A stretch of DNA of 64,000 nt from the NCBI RefSeq assembly GCF_003258945.1, contig NZ_QLIX01000004.1:124001-188000 (forward strand), given 5' to 3'. The stretch is from Roseicella frigidaeris (lineage in GTDB: Bacteria > Pseudomonadota > Alphaproteobacteria > Acetobacterales > Acetobacteraceae). Each line of letters begins with the position of its first letter. Position 1 is the first letter of the stretch. The notes beneath the pieces were generated by a model. The model saw only the letters and a program-made list of their open reading frames with translations. It did not search any database and was not told where the DNA came from. Below are positions 47,131 to 55,726 of this stretch, one piece after another. Both the position numbers and the translations under genes were made by a program.

Positions 47131-48333
47131 TCAGCGCTCCACCAGCGCGATGCGCGCATTGTACCAGTTCATGAAGAGGCTGATGCTCAGGCTGATCGTC
47201 AGGTAGACCAGCATGATGATGGCGATGCCCTCGATCGCCTGGCCGGTCTGGTTCAGCGTCGTGTTGGCGATCGAGACGATGTCCTGGTAGCCGATGGCGA
47301 CGGCGAGCGAGCTGTTCTTGGTGATGTTGAGGTACTGGCTGGTCATCGGCGGGATGATGACGCGCAGCGCCTGCGGCAGCACGATGCGGTTCAGCACCTG
47401 GCCGGGATGCAGGCCGAGCGCCTGCGCCGCTTCCCACTGCCCCTGCGGCACGGCCAGGATGCCGGCGCGCACGATCTCGGCGATGAAGCCGGCGGTGTAG
47501 AGGGTGAGGCCGAGCAGCAGCGCGAAATACTCGGGCGAGATCGTCATGCCGCCCCGGAAGTTGAAGCCGCGCAGCTCCGGCCAGTCGATGGTCCAGGGCG
47601 CGCCGAAGGCGGCCCAGACCGCCAGCGGCAGCGCCACCATCGCCCCGAGCGCGACCGGCCAGAGGCGCCGCGGCTGGCCGTCCTGCATCTGCTTCTGCAG
47701 CGCCGCGCGGCGATACAGCCAGGTGCCCACCGCGCCGAGGACGAAGGCGAGAAGGGCGAAGGAATGCGCGTCCTGCCACTCCACCCAGGGCATCTTCAGG
47801 CCGCGGTTGGAGAGGAAGATGCCGGCCACGGGCTGCATCGCCTGGCGCGGCCCGGGCAGGCCCTGCAGGATCGCGTACCAGAAGAGAAGCTGCAGCAGCA
47901 GCGGCAGGTCGCGGATCACCTCGACATAGATCGCGGCGAGCCTGGCCAGCAGCCAGTTGCGCGACAGCCGGGCGATGCCGACCAGCGTGCCGATCAACGT
48001 CGCCAGCACGATGCCGACCACCGCCACCTTCAACGTGTTCAGCAGCCCAACGGTGAGCGCCCGCAGATAGGTGTCGGTCGGGTTGTACTCGATCAGGCTC
48101 TCGGCGATGGGCAGCCCGGCCTCGCGGCGGAGGAAGCCGAAGCCGGTGGCGATGCGCCGCACCTCGAGGTTGTGCACCGTATTCGACCAGAGCCACCAGA
48201 CGACGGCCCCGAGCAGGCCGACGACCAGCACCTGCCAGACGATGCCGCGGACCCGCTCATCCGACCAGGACAGGCGCAGCGGGCGTCTCGGCGGCGCCCG
48301 GAACGCCCGGGGATCGGTGGTGGACTGGGACAT
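47131..48333 (-). CDS. aapQ: General L-amino acid ABC transporter permease AapQ
   Basis: A 400-residue permease partner of AapM. Family blocks are YVEVIRDLPLLLQLLFWYAIL (about 135-155) and the EAA loop EAAQALGLHPGQVLNRIVLPQALRVIIPPMTSQYLN (about 315-350). Like other AapQ it has a long insert between helices with the VEWQDAHSF region. Separated from aapJ by 113 bp that contain a hairpin, then tightly coupled to aapM. Confidence 0.94.
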   Translation of the reverse strand: MSQSTTDPRAFRAPPRRPLRLSWSDERVRGIVWQVLVVGLLGAVVWWLWSNTVHNLEVRRIATGFGFLRREAGLPIAESLIEYNPTDTYLRALTVGLLNTLKVAVVGIVLATLIGTLVGIARLSRNWLLARLAAIYVEVIRDLPLLLQLLFWYAILQGLPGPRQAMQPVAGIFLSNRGLKMPWVEWQDAHSFALLAFVLGAVGTWLYRRAALQKQMQDGQPRRLWPVALGAMVALPLAVWAAFGAPWTIDWPELRGFNFRGGMTISPEYFALLLGLTLYTAGFIAEIVRAGILAVPQGQWEAAQALGLHPGQVLNRIVLPQALRVIIPPMTSQYLNITKNSSLAVAIGYQDIVSIANTTLNQTGQAIEGIAIIMLVYLTISLSISLFMNWYNARIALVER

Positions 48334-48373
48334 GGGCGCCCTCTTCCTCGGCAGGGGTTGTCAGGCGGAGAGC

Positions 48374-48402
48374 CGGCGGGGCCGGGCGCGATCCGGCCCG
48401 CC
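48374..48402 (-). terminator. Intercistronic hairpin between aapJ and aapQ
   Basis: GGCGGGGCCGG (48374-48384) pairs with CCGGCCCGCC (48393-48402) with one bulge. Such hairpins after a binding-protein gene commonly protect its mRNA and reduce read-through, giving excess binding protein over permease. Structure by eye only. Confidence 0.4.
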
Positions 48403-48446
48403 GCCATGGGGGTGCGCCGGCCACCGATGGGGGCCGGCGCCCGGGA

Positions 48447-49502
48447 TCACCGGAAGGGCGGCGAGAATTGCAGCCCGCCATTGTTCCAGAGCGCGTTCGG
48501 CCCGCGCTTGATGCCGATCGGCGTCAGGGTGCGGTCGAAGAGCTCGGCGTAATTGCCGACCGCCTTGATCACCTTCACCGCCCAGTCCTCGCTCAGGCCG
48601 AGCATGGGGCCGAGGCCGCCATTCTTGCCGAGGATGCGCTGCACCTCCGGCCGCGGATCATTGCCCATCTTGTCGACATTGGCCTGGGTGATGCCGAATT
48701 CCTCGGCGGACAGCAGCAGGAAATGCGTCCAGCGGACGATGTCGGCGAAGCGGGCATCGCCCTGCCGCACGCCAAGCGCCAGCGGCTCCTTGCTGATCAC
48801 CTCCGGCAGGATGCTGTGGTCCTCGGGCTTGGGCTGGGCGCTGCGCACCGCGGCGAGGCCGGAGACATCGGTGGTGTAGGCATCGCAGCGGCCGGAGACA
48901 TAGGCGCTGGTCAGCTCCTCCAGCCGCTCGATCACCACCGGGGTGAAGCGGACCTTGTTCGCCCGCGCCCAGTCGCTGAGGTTCTGCTCGGTGGTGGTGC
49001 CGGGCTGGACGCAGATCGTCGCCCCCTCCAGCTCCTTGGCCGATTTCAGGCCGAGGCTGGTCTTCACCATGAAGCCCTGGCCGTCATAGAAATTGGTCGC
49101 CGCGAAATCGAGGCCGAGCGAGGTGTCGCGCGACAGGGTCCAGGTGGTGTTGCGCGAGAGAACGTCCACCTCGCCGGATTGCAGCGCGGTGAAGCGCACC
49201 TGCGCCGTGGTCGGCACGAAGCGGACCTTGTTGCCATCGCCGAAGAGGGCAGCGGCGATGGCCCGGCAATACTCGGCATCGAAGCCGCGCCAGACGCCCT
49301 GGCTGTCCGGCTGGGCGAAGCCCGCCAGGCCGGTGTTCACGCCGCAGACGAGCTGGCCGCGCGCCTTCACCGCATCCAGCGTATTGGCCGGCGTCTGCTG
49401 CGCCCGCGCCGATGGGGTCAGCGTCAGGCCGAGACCGAGCACCGCGGCGCCCAGGGTCTGCACACAGGCGCGCGCAAGCGAAAGCCCACAGGGCTGCATC
49501 AA
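48447..49502 (-). CDS. aapJ: General L-amino acid ABC transporter substrate-binding protein
   Basis: Periplasmic receptor of 351 residues. The signal peptide (about 1-34) ends LTLTPSARAQQ. The mature start TLDAVKARGQLVCGVNTGLAGFAQPDSQGVWRGFDAEYCRAIAAALFGD and RFTALQSGEVDVLSRNTTWTLSRD are characteristic of AapJ/BztA. First of the aap operon; the 250-bp upstream gap (49503-49752) has no clear gene and should hold the promoter, but no convincing -35/-10 pair stands out. Confidence 0.94.
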   Translation of the reverse strand: MMQPCGLSLARACVQTLGAAVLGLGLTLTPSARAQQTPANTLDAVKARGQLVCGVNTGLAGFAQPDSQGVWRGFDAEYCRAIAAALFGDGNKVRFVPTTAQVRFTALQSGEVDVLSRNTTWTLSRDTSLGLDFAATNFYDGQGFMVKTSLGLKSAKELEGATICVQPGTTTEQNLSDWARANKVRFTPVVIERLEELTSAYVSGRCDAYTTDVSGLAAVRSAQPKPEDHSILPEVISKEPLALGVRQGDARFADIVRWTHFLLLSAEEFGITQANVDKMGNDPRPEVQRILGKNGGLGPMLGLSEDWAVKVIKAVGNYAELFDRTLTPIGIKRGPNALWNNGGLQFSPPFR

Positions 49503-49752
49503 ACCACGTCTCCCGTTCCTGCCGCCTTGGGGCGGCGTTCCCTGTCGTTATGCCCAGCAAATGCTGCGCCAGCAGGACGGGGAAGCGCAATGCGCATCGC
49601 CGCGTTCCCGCCGGCCGGCCCTGGCGGTTACCGGGAAGCCCATGATTTTGCGACGCAAGCTGCCGTGATCCGCGGCCCCGCCGGGGTTGCCGGCAGGCCC
49701 CCCTGCCCGGCTTGGCGGCACTCGGTGCCCCGACAAGCGGCGGCGGCGGCCG

Positions 49753-50412
49753 TCAGGCCGGGTCGTGGCGCGGCAGGCGGAGCCGCAGCCCCTCCCCGTC
49801 CGGGCCGGGCTCGACCCGCCCCCCGGCGCCGCGCACCAGGGTGGCGAGCTGCGCCCGGGCCGCCTCGGCGAGGTCGGCGGGCAAGGTCAGGTCGAGGATG
49901 CCCGCCTCCGCCTCCTCGGCCACGCGCAGGTCCAGGGCCGGGCCGCGGAGCTGCGCCTCGGCGATCTGCTGCGCCAGGGCGAGCAGCGCCTCCTCGAAGG
50001 CGCTGCGCTCGATCAGCACCGGCGGGTCCTGCTTCGCCAGGGTCAGGGCAAAGGCGCCCGGGGCGGGCAGGATCATGTGCAGCAGCGGCTGCAGGGCCTC
50101 CAGCGTCTCGCTGAGCCGGATCGGCACCACCTCGCCGGCGGGGCGGCGGATCAGGGAGAGGATGGCGCGGCTGGTGCCGTCGAAGCGCCGCGCCGCCTCC
50201 TCCACCCGGTTGAGCTGGCGCTGCGGCGCGCCCTCGGCGGCCGTGCGCTTCAGCATCTCGAGGTTGGCGAGGATGACGGTCAGCAGGTTGTTGATGTCGT
50301 GCTGCACCGTGCGGGCCAGCCGGCCGATCGCCGCCATCCTCTCCGCCTGGCGCCGCAGCCTCGCCTCGTCCGATCGCATCGATCCGATCCCGCTGTCTGA
50401 CGCGGCATCCAT
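49753..50412 (-). CDS. Histidine-kinase-like protein with H box but degenerate ATPase domain
   Basis: A 219-residue protein without membrane segments or sensor domain. Residues 25-95 form a DHp-type helical hairpin with the phosphoacceptor box TVQHDINNLLTVILANLEML (His38, pattern HD-x-NNLL). The second half has the rough outline of a CA domain: FEEALLALAQQIAEAQ where an N box (ALLNLxxNARDA) would be, and GAGGRVEPGPDGEGLRLRLP like the final strands. The Asn, DxG and GxG ATP-binding residues are missing. This resembles ChpT-type histidine phosphotransferases more than a kinase. Start at 50412; 50379 also possible. Confidence 0.6.
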   Translation of the reverse strand: MDAASDSGIGSMRSDEARLRRQAERMAAIGRLARTVQHDINNLLTVILANLEMLKRTAAEGAPQRQLNRVEEAARRFDGTSRAILSLIRRPAGEVVPIRLSETLEALQPLLHMILPAPGAFALTLAKQDPPVLIERSAFEEALLALAQQIAEAQLRGPALDLRVAEEAEAGILDLTLPADLAEAARAQLATLVRGAGGRVEPGPDGEGLRLRLPRHDPA

Positions 50413-50477
50413 TACTACCCCAGCCGCGATCACGCAGCCGAGCGGCTGATGCAATCCGCCACACTGCGGCAATCCGG

Positions 50478-52331
50478 CTACAGTCCCATCTCGACGATCT
50501 CGCGGAACAGCCGCGCCGGCAGGCTGCCGCCCGTGACGCTGTCCATGGGCCGCCCATCGTCATTGCCCAGCCAGACGCCGACGACATGGCCGGCGCCGGT
50601 GAAGCCGACGAACCAGGCATCGCGGAAATCCTGGGTGGTGCCGGTCTTGCCGCCCGCCACCCGGGCCGAGGCGGCGGCCCGGCCGGTGCCGCTCCGCACC
50701 ACCGCCTCCAGCATCCGCCGCATCGCCGCCGCGTCCTCGGGCGCCACCACCCGCCGTGGCGCCGGACGCGGCACCGGCAGGCTGGCGCCGGTCGCGCTGG
50801 CCCCGGCGATGCTGAAGGGCGTCACCCGCATCCCGCCATTGGCGAAGGCGGCATAGGCCGCCGTCAGGTCCAGCAGCGTCACCTCGCCGGTGCCGAGCGC
50901 GATGGAGGCATCCTTCGGGAAGCGGCCATCGAGCCCGAGCCGGCGCGCCACATCGGCCGCCGCCCGCGGGCCGCCGCCGCGGAACAGCACCCGCACCGCG
51001 GCGGTGTTCACCGATTGCGCCAGTGCCTCCTCCAGGCTGATCTCGCCGCGCGGCCGCCAGGCGCCGTTGCCCGGCGACCAGCCGCCGAGGGTGAGCGGCG
51101 CGTCGGAGACCTCGTCCTCCGGCCGCAGGCCCTTCTCCAGCGCGGCCAGGAAGACGAAGGGCTTGAAGGCGGAGCCGGGCTGGCGGCGGGCGCTGGTGGC
51201 CCGGTTGAACTGGCTGGCATGGAAATCCCGGCCGCCCGCCATGGCGCGGACCGCCCCGGTCGCCGCCTCCAGCACCACCACCGCCCCCTGGCCGACGCCC
51301 GCCCGCGCGCCTGGCCCGGCGAGCAGCGCCTCCAGCCGTGCCTCCACCCCGGCCTGCAGCCGGGCGTTCAGCGTCGCCCGCAGCAGCAGGTCGGCATTGC
51401 CGGGGAAGGTCTCGGCCAGGTCCTCGAGCGCCCAGTCGGCGAACCAGCCGGCCTGGCGGGAAGCCGGCTGCGGCAGGTGCATCCGCCCGAGCTCCCCCTC
51501 CATCTGGGTGCGGGTGATGGCGCCCGTCGCCACCATCGCCTCCAGCACCTCGGAGGCGCGGGAGACGGCGAGGTCGGGCGAGGCACGCGGGTTCAGCCGC
51601 GAGGGCGCCTTGGGCAGCCCGGCCAGCATCGCCGCCTGCCAGAGCGTCACCCGCTTCGCCGGGACGCCGAAAAACAGCCGCGCCGCGGCATCCACGCCGA
51701 AGGCGCCGGCACCGAGATAGACGCGGTTGAGATAGATCTCCAGCAACTGGTTCTTGCTGAAGCGCCGCTCCAGCCAGAGGGCGAGCAGCGCCTCCTGCAC
51801 CTTCCGGCGGGTGGTGCGCTCGGTCGAGAGGAAGAGGTTCTTGGCGAGCTGCTGGGTGAGGGTGGAGCCGCCCTGCACCACCTCCCCCGCCCGCCAATTG
51901 GCCAGGGCGGCGCGCGCCATGCCGAACGGGTCGAGGCCCCAATGGCTGCGGAAGCGCCGGTCCTCCACCGCGATGAGGGCGGCGGGCAGATAGGGCGGCA
52001 GGTCGCGCAACCGCACCGTCTCGCCATAAAGGTCGCCCTGGGTGGCCAGCATGGCGCCATCGGCCGAGACCAGGGTGACGGAGGGGCGGCGGCTCGCCGC
52101 CGGGATGCCATCCACCCGCGGCAGGTCCCAGCAGAACCAGAGCAGCACGAGGCAGAGGCCGAGCAGGCCGAAGATCACCCCCTGGACCGCCAGGCCCAGC
52201 AGCGTGCGGCCGCGCCGGCGCGGGGACCGGGCGGGTTCTGGGCGGGGGGAGGCGGCGGGGGCCGACCGCGGCGCCCGGGCCGGTGCGGGGGCTGCCGGGC
52301 GGCGCGCGCGGGCAGCGGGGGCCGGCGGCAT
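50478..52331 (-). CDS. Penicillin-binding protein, PBP1A-type bifunctional synthase
   Basis: Class A PBP polymerising and cross-linking peptidoglycan; 617 residues. A 42-residue Pro/Ala/Arg-rich cytosolic tail precedes one membrane helix (about 43-68). The GT51 domain has catalytic Glu123 (VEDRRFRSHWG) and GGSTLTQQLAKN (154-165). The transpeptidase domain has Ser387 in GSAFKPF (SxxK), SVNTA (SxN) and KTGTT at 562. All motifs are intact. It is divergent from the four-TM gene. Shorter than E. coli PBP1A; it lacks the OB insert, as PBP1A/PbpC variants in alphaproteobacteria often do. Confidence 0.93.
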   Translation of the reverse strand: MPPAPAARARRPAAPAPARAPRSAPAASPRPEPARSPRRRGRTLLGLAVQGVIFGLLGLCLVLLWFCWDLPRVDGIPAASRRPSVTLVSADGAMLATQGDLYGETVRLRDLPPYLPAALIAVEDRRFRSHWGLDPFGMARAALANWRAGEVVQGGSTLTQQLAKNLFLSTERTTRRKVQEALLALWLERRFSKNQLLEIYLNRVYLGAGAFGVDAAARLFFGVPAKRVTLWQAAMLAGLPKAPSRLNPRASPDLAVSRASEVLEAMVATGAITRTQMEGELGRMHLPQPASRQAGWFADWALEDLAETFPGNADLLLRATLNARLQAGVEARLEALLAGPGARAGVGQGAVVVLEAATGAVRAMAGGRDFHASQFNRATSARRQPGSAFKPFVFLAALEKGLRPEDEVSDAPLTLGGWSPGNGAWRPRGEISLEEALAQSVNTAAVRVLFRGGGPRAAADVARRLGLDGRFPKDASIALGTGEVTLLDLTAAYAAFANGGMRVTPFSIAGASATGASLPVPRPAPRRVVAPEDAAAMRRMLEAVVRSGTGRAAASARVAGGKTGTTQDFRDAWFVGFTGAGHVVGVWLGNDDGRPMDSVTGGSLPARLFREIVEMGL

Positions 52332-52457
52332 GTGCGGCGGAGCATAGAGGGGCCGGCGGATTCGGGCCAGGGAAAGGACCGCCGGAAAGGACCGCTGGAA
52401 CGGACCGTCGCGCCGTGCGGCCCGCGGCGCGGGCCCGCCCAGGATGGGAATCCCGCC

Positions 52458-53774
52458 ATGCCGAGAGACGAGCAGAGCCTGCCAGGCCCGGGGGATGCAG
52501 CCCCCCTGGCGCAGATCGCCCGGCTGCAGCGGGACGGCCTCGCGCTCCTCACCTTCCTCGCCGAGCGGCCAAGCCGCGCCCTGGTGGGAGCCTCGCCGCG
52601 CGAGATGGACGAGGTGGATCCGGGGCTGATGATCGCCGAGCCCGCGGCGGTCGCCGCCGATCCGGCCCGGTTCGCCGCGCTGGTCCGCTCGGTCGACCTG
52701 CTCGGCCGCGCCGCGGCGCCGGCCACCGCGACCTCCATCCGCCTGACCCGGGCCTATCTCTTCGGAGCGGAGGCCGGCATCGCGCCCGCCGAGGCGCAGC
52801 GCGCCCGCCGGCTGCGCCACTGCGTGCTCGGCATCCAGTTGGGGTTGCTGCTGGCGGGCCTGGCCGCGATCTTCCTGCTGCTCAAGGCCGATGAGGGGCG
52901 GCGCGTCGTCGGGCAGCTCGCCCTGGTGCGGGCCGATCTCGACCGCAGCTATGGCGCGCTCTGGAAGCTCGACCGCCAGACCGATTTCGAGCTCCGGCGC
53001 TTCTACCAGGGCGAGGAGACCCTGATCCCCCAGGAGGATGCGGTGGCCAGGCGTTCGGCGCTCACCGCCCTCGAGATGTGCTGGTCGATCGACCCGCCGA
53101 AAGCCGGCCTCACCGCGGTCGAATACCGGCTGCTGCCGGTCAAGCCGCAGGCCCAGACCCTGTGCAGCGAGCTGGTGCAGCAGCAGAAGCGCGAGATGCT
53201 GGTCTTTGCCCGCCTCGCCGCCTGGAATTGCGACATGCTGCGGCTCAACCCGCTGCACTGGTTCGGCCGGGGCGGCGATCCCTGCGCGGCGGCGCCGGCC
53301 GAGCTGCTGCCCGACCATGCCGCCGACTGGCGGCGGACCGAGTTGCGGACCAACGAAGCGGTGCAGGGCCTCTCGGGCTATCTGCTGCCGCTGCTGCTCG
53401 GCGGCATCGGCGGCGGCGTCTATGTGCTGCGGCGCATGAACGAGGTGCTGCGGACCGCGACGCTGACGGCGCGCGACGGCCTGGCAGCCATCGGGCGCAT
53501 CGTGCTCGCGGCGGTCTTCGGCGGGCTGCTCGCCCTGGTCTTCGGCACCGACGCGCCGGTGACGCTCGGCAGCGTCAGCCTGACCATCGCGGCCTGGGCC
53601 TTCTTCCTCGGCTATGCGCTCGAGACGGTGCTGAAGACGCTGGATGCCGCGATCGAGGGGGTGGTCGGCAAGCTGCGGCCGGCGGAGCCGGAGCGGAAGG
53701 CCGTGCCGGTGGCCACGGCCTCCCCGATGGGCGCCCCGGCGGACCCCGCATCGGCCGGCGCGGCCGCGCCGTGA
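52458..53774 (+). CDS. Hypothetical four-TM membrane protein
   Basis: A 438-residue protein of no recognised family. Residues 1-120 are soluble; TM1 is about 121-143, followed by a large loop (144-305) containing several Cys (208, 236, 258, 276); three more helices lie at about 306-324, 344-364 and 371-389; the C-terminal 40 residues are Pro/Ala-rich. If the N-terminus is cytosolic, the loop with paired Cys is periplasmic and might form disulfides. Start ATG at 52458 after AGGATGGG. It is divergent from the PBP gene, and codon use is like its neighbours. Possibly envelope-related by position; that is inference. Confidence 0.7.
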   Translation: MPRDEQSLPGPGDAAPLAQIARLQRDGLALLTFLAERPSRALVGASPREMDEVDPGLMIAEPAAVAADPARFAALVRSVDLLGRAAAPATATSIRLTRAYLFGAEAGIAPAEAQRARRLRHCVLGIQLGLLLAGLAAIFLLLKADEGRRVVGQLALVRADLDRSYGALWKLDRQTDFELRRFYQGEETLIPQEDAVARRSALTALEMCWSIDPPKAGLTAVEYRLLPVKPQAQTLCSELVQQQKREMLVFARLAAWNCDMLRLNPLHWFGRGGDPCAAAPAELLPDHAADWRRTELRTNEAVQGLSGYLLPLLLGGIGGGVYVLRRMNEVLRTATLTARDGLAAIGRIVLAAVFGGLLALVFGTDAPVTLGSVSLTIAAWAFFLGYALETVLKTLDAAIEGVVGKLRPAEPERKAVPVATASPMGAPADPASAGAAAP

Positions 53775-53862
53775 CGGGGCCGCGCGCCGGCGGCCGGTTC
53801 CACCCCGCGGCAATCGGTTCTAGCCTCTCTCCCCGATACGAAACGGTCGGGGGGAACAGGGC

Positions 53863-55608
53863 GTGGACTACAGCCACATCATCGTCGGCGGCGGCTCGGC
53901 AGGCTCGGTGCTGGCCAACCGCCTCTCGGCGCGCGGCGCCAACCGCGTGCTGCTGCTCGAGGCCGGCCAGGACACGCCGCCCGGGCAGGTGCCGAAGGAG
54001 ATCGCCGACACCTATCCCGGCACCGCCTATTTCGACCCGCGCTTCCACTGGACCGATCTGAAGGTCCGCACCCAGGTCGTCTCGCACAACAACCCCGAGG
54101 CGGCGCCGCCGCCGCTGCGGAAATACGAACAGGCGCGGGTGCTGGGCGGCGGCTCCTCGATCAACGGCCAGATGGCCAATCGTGGCGCCCCGACCGATTA
54201 CGACGAATGGGCCGCGCGCGGCGCCGCCGGCTGGCACTGGGACGCGGTGCTGCCCTATTTCCGCAAGGTCGAGCGCGACCTCGACATCGCCGATGAGTGG
54301 CACGGCCAGGACGGCCACATCACCGTCACCCGCATCCCGCGCGAGCGCTGGTGCGAGCACAGCCGGGCGGCGGCCGAGGCCTTCCGCCAGGCCGGCTTCA
54401 AATACCTGCCCGACCAGAACGGCCCCTTCGAGGACGGCTACTTCCCCGTCACCGTCTCGATCGACGGCAAGCAGCGCATGTCCGCCGCCCTCGGCTACCT
54501 GAGCGAGCAGGTGCGCCAGCGCGGCAACCTCACCATCTCCACCCGCACCCAGGCGACCGGGCTGCTCTTCGAGGGGACGCGCTGCGTCGGCGTCACCGCC
54601 CTCGTCGATGGCCAGGAGCGGGAGTTCCGCGGCCGGGAGATCATCCTCTCCTCCGGCGCCATCCACTCGCCCGCCATGCTGCTGCGCAACGGCATCGGCC
54701 CGGTCGGGCATCTGCGGGAGATGGGGATCGCGGTGCGGGCGGCGCTGCCCGGCGTCGGCCAGCGGCTGATGGACCACCCCTCCATCGCCCTCTCCTCCTT
54801 CATCCGCCGCCCGGCGCGGCTGGACGATGCGCAGTCCCGCCGGCACATCCTGCTCGGCCTGCGCTACTCCTCCGGCATCCCGGAGGCGCCGCAGGGCGAC
54901 ATGTTCGTCTGCGTCGCCAGCAAGTCGGCCTGGCATTCCGTCGGGCAGCAGATCGGCTCGCTGCTGGCCTTCGTGAACAAGACCTATTCCGAGAGCGGCC
55001 AGGTCCGCCTTGCCTCGACCCGTTGGCAGGACGAGCCGCAGGTGGAGTTCAACCTGCTCTCCGACCGCCGCGACCTCGACCGGCTGATGGCCGGCTTCCG
55101 CATGCTGGCGGCGATCCAGCTCAGCGGCCCGCTCGCCGCCGTCACCACCGACCCCTTCCCCGCCGCCTATAGCGACCGGGTGCGGGCGATCGGCGTGGTG
55201 AACGAGCGCAACCGCTGGCTGACCCGCGCCGTCGCCGCGCTGCTCGACGGGCCGCAGGCGCTGCGCTCCTGGCTGATCGAGCGCTACGTGGTCGAGGGCT
55301 TCACCTTCCGCCAGGTGATGGAGGACGAGGAGGCGCTGGAGGCCTTCATCCGCAAGGCCACCATCGGCGTCTGGCACGCCTCCTGCTCCTGCCGCATGGG
55401 GGCGGAGGACGACCCGATGGCGGTGGTCGATACCGAGGGGCGGGTGCGCGGCATCGAGGGGTTGCGGGTGGTGGATGCCTCCATCTTCCCGGTGGTGCCC
55501 TGCGCCAACACCAATTTCCCGGTGCTGATGACGGCCGAGAAGATCGCCGACGCGATCCTGGCGGCGCCAAGCCCGGCCCGGGTGCTGAGCGGCGCCGACC
55601 CGGCCTGA
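53863..55608 (+). CDS. GMC-family FAD-dependent oxidoreductase
   Basis: Alcohol/choline dehydrogenase-like flavoenzyme, 581 residues. The FAD-binding motif GGGSAG is at 9-14, the GMC signature 1 ARVLGGGSSI at 91-100, signature 2 around SGAIHSPAMLLRNGIGP (about 262-278), and the catalytic region HASCSCRMG and NTNFPVLMTAEKIAD near the end. The GTG start at 53863 follows GGGGGAACAGG. Close to choline dehydrogenase (BetA) in architecture, but no bet genes are near and the substrate cannot be read. Confidence 0.9.
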   Translation: MDYSHIIVGGGSAGSVLANRLSARGANRVLLLEAGQDTPPGQVPKEIADTYPGTAYFDPRFHWTDLKVRTQVVSHNNPEAAPPPLRKYEQARVLGGGSSINGQMANRGAPTDYDEWAARGAAGWHWDAVLPYFRKVERDLDIADEWHGQDGHITVTRIPRERWCEHSRAAAEAFRQAGFKYLPDQNGPFEDGYFPVTVSIDGKQRMSAALGYLSEQVRQRGNLTISTRTQATGLLFEGTRCVGVTALVDGQEREFRGREIILSSGAIHSPAMLLRNGIGPVGHLREMGIAVRAALPGVGQRLMDHPSIALSSFIRRPARLDDAQSRRHILLGLRYSSGIPEAPQGDMFVCVASKSAWHSVGQQIGSLLAFVNKTYSESGQVRLASTRWQDEPQVEFNLLSDRRDLDRLMAGFRMLAAIQLSGPLAAVTTDPFPAAYSDRVRAIGVVNERNRWLTRAVAALLDGPQALRSWLIERYVVEGFTFRQVMEDEEALEAFIRKATIGVWHASCSCRMGAEDDPMAVVDTEGRVRGIEGLRVVDASIFPVVPCANTNFPVLMTAEKIADAILAAPSPARVLSGADPA

Positions 55609-55660
55609 AGGGCGCGCGCAGGGGGGCGATGCCCCACGCTCCCCTGGCGCCTCTGTTCCA

Positions 55661-55675
55661 AAGTTAATATAACTT
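55661..55675. promoter_or_regulatory. AT-rich inverted repeat upstream of the RTX-like gene
   Basis: AAGTTA-ATA-TAACTT is a perfect inverted repeat in a 60-bp AT-rich island (55660-55720), exceptional for this GC-rich window. A TATGAT hexamer (55691-55696) could be the -10 element. Together they suggest a regulated promoter for the gene at 55727. Confidence 0.45.
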
Positions 55676-55726
55676 CTGGTTTAAATACTCTATGATTGTC
55701 TCGCTTTCAGCGTATCGAGGCACAGC

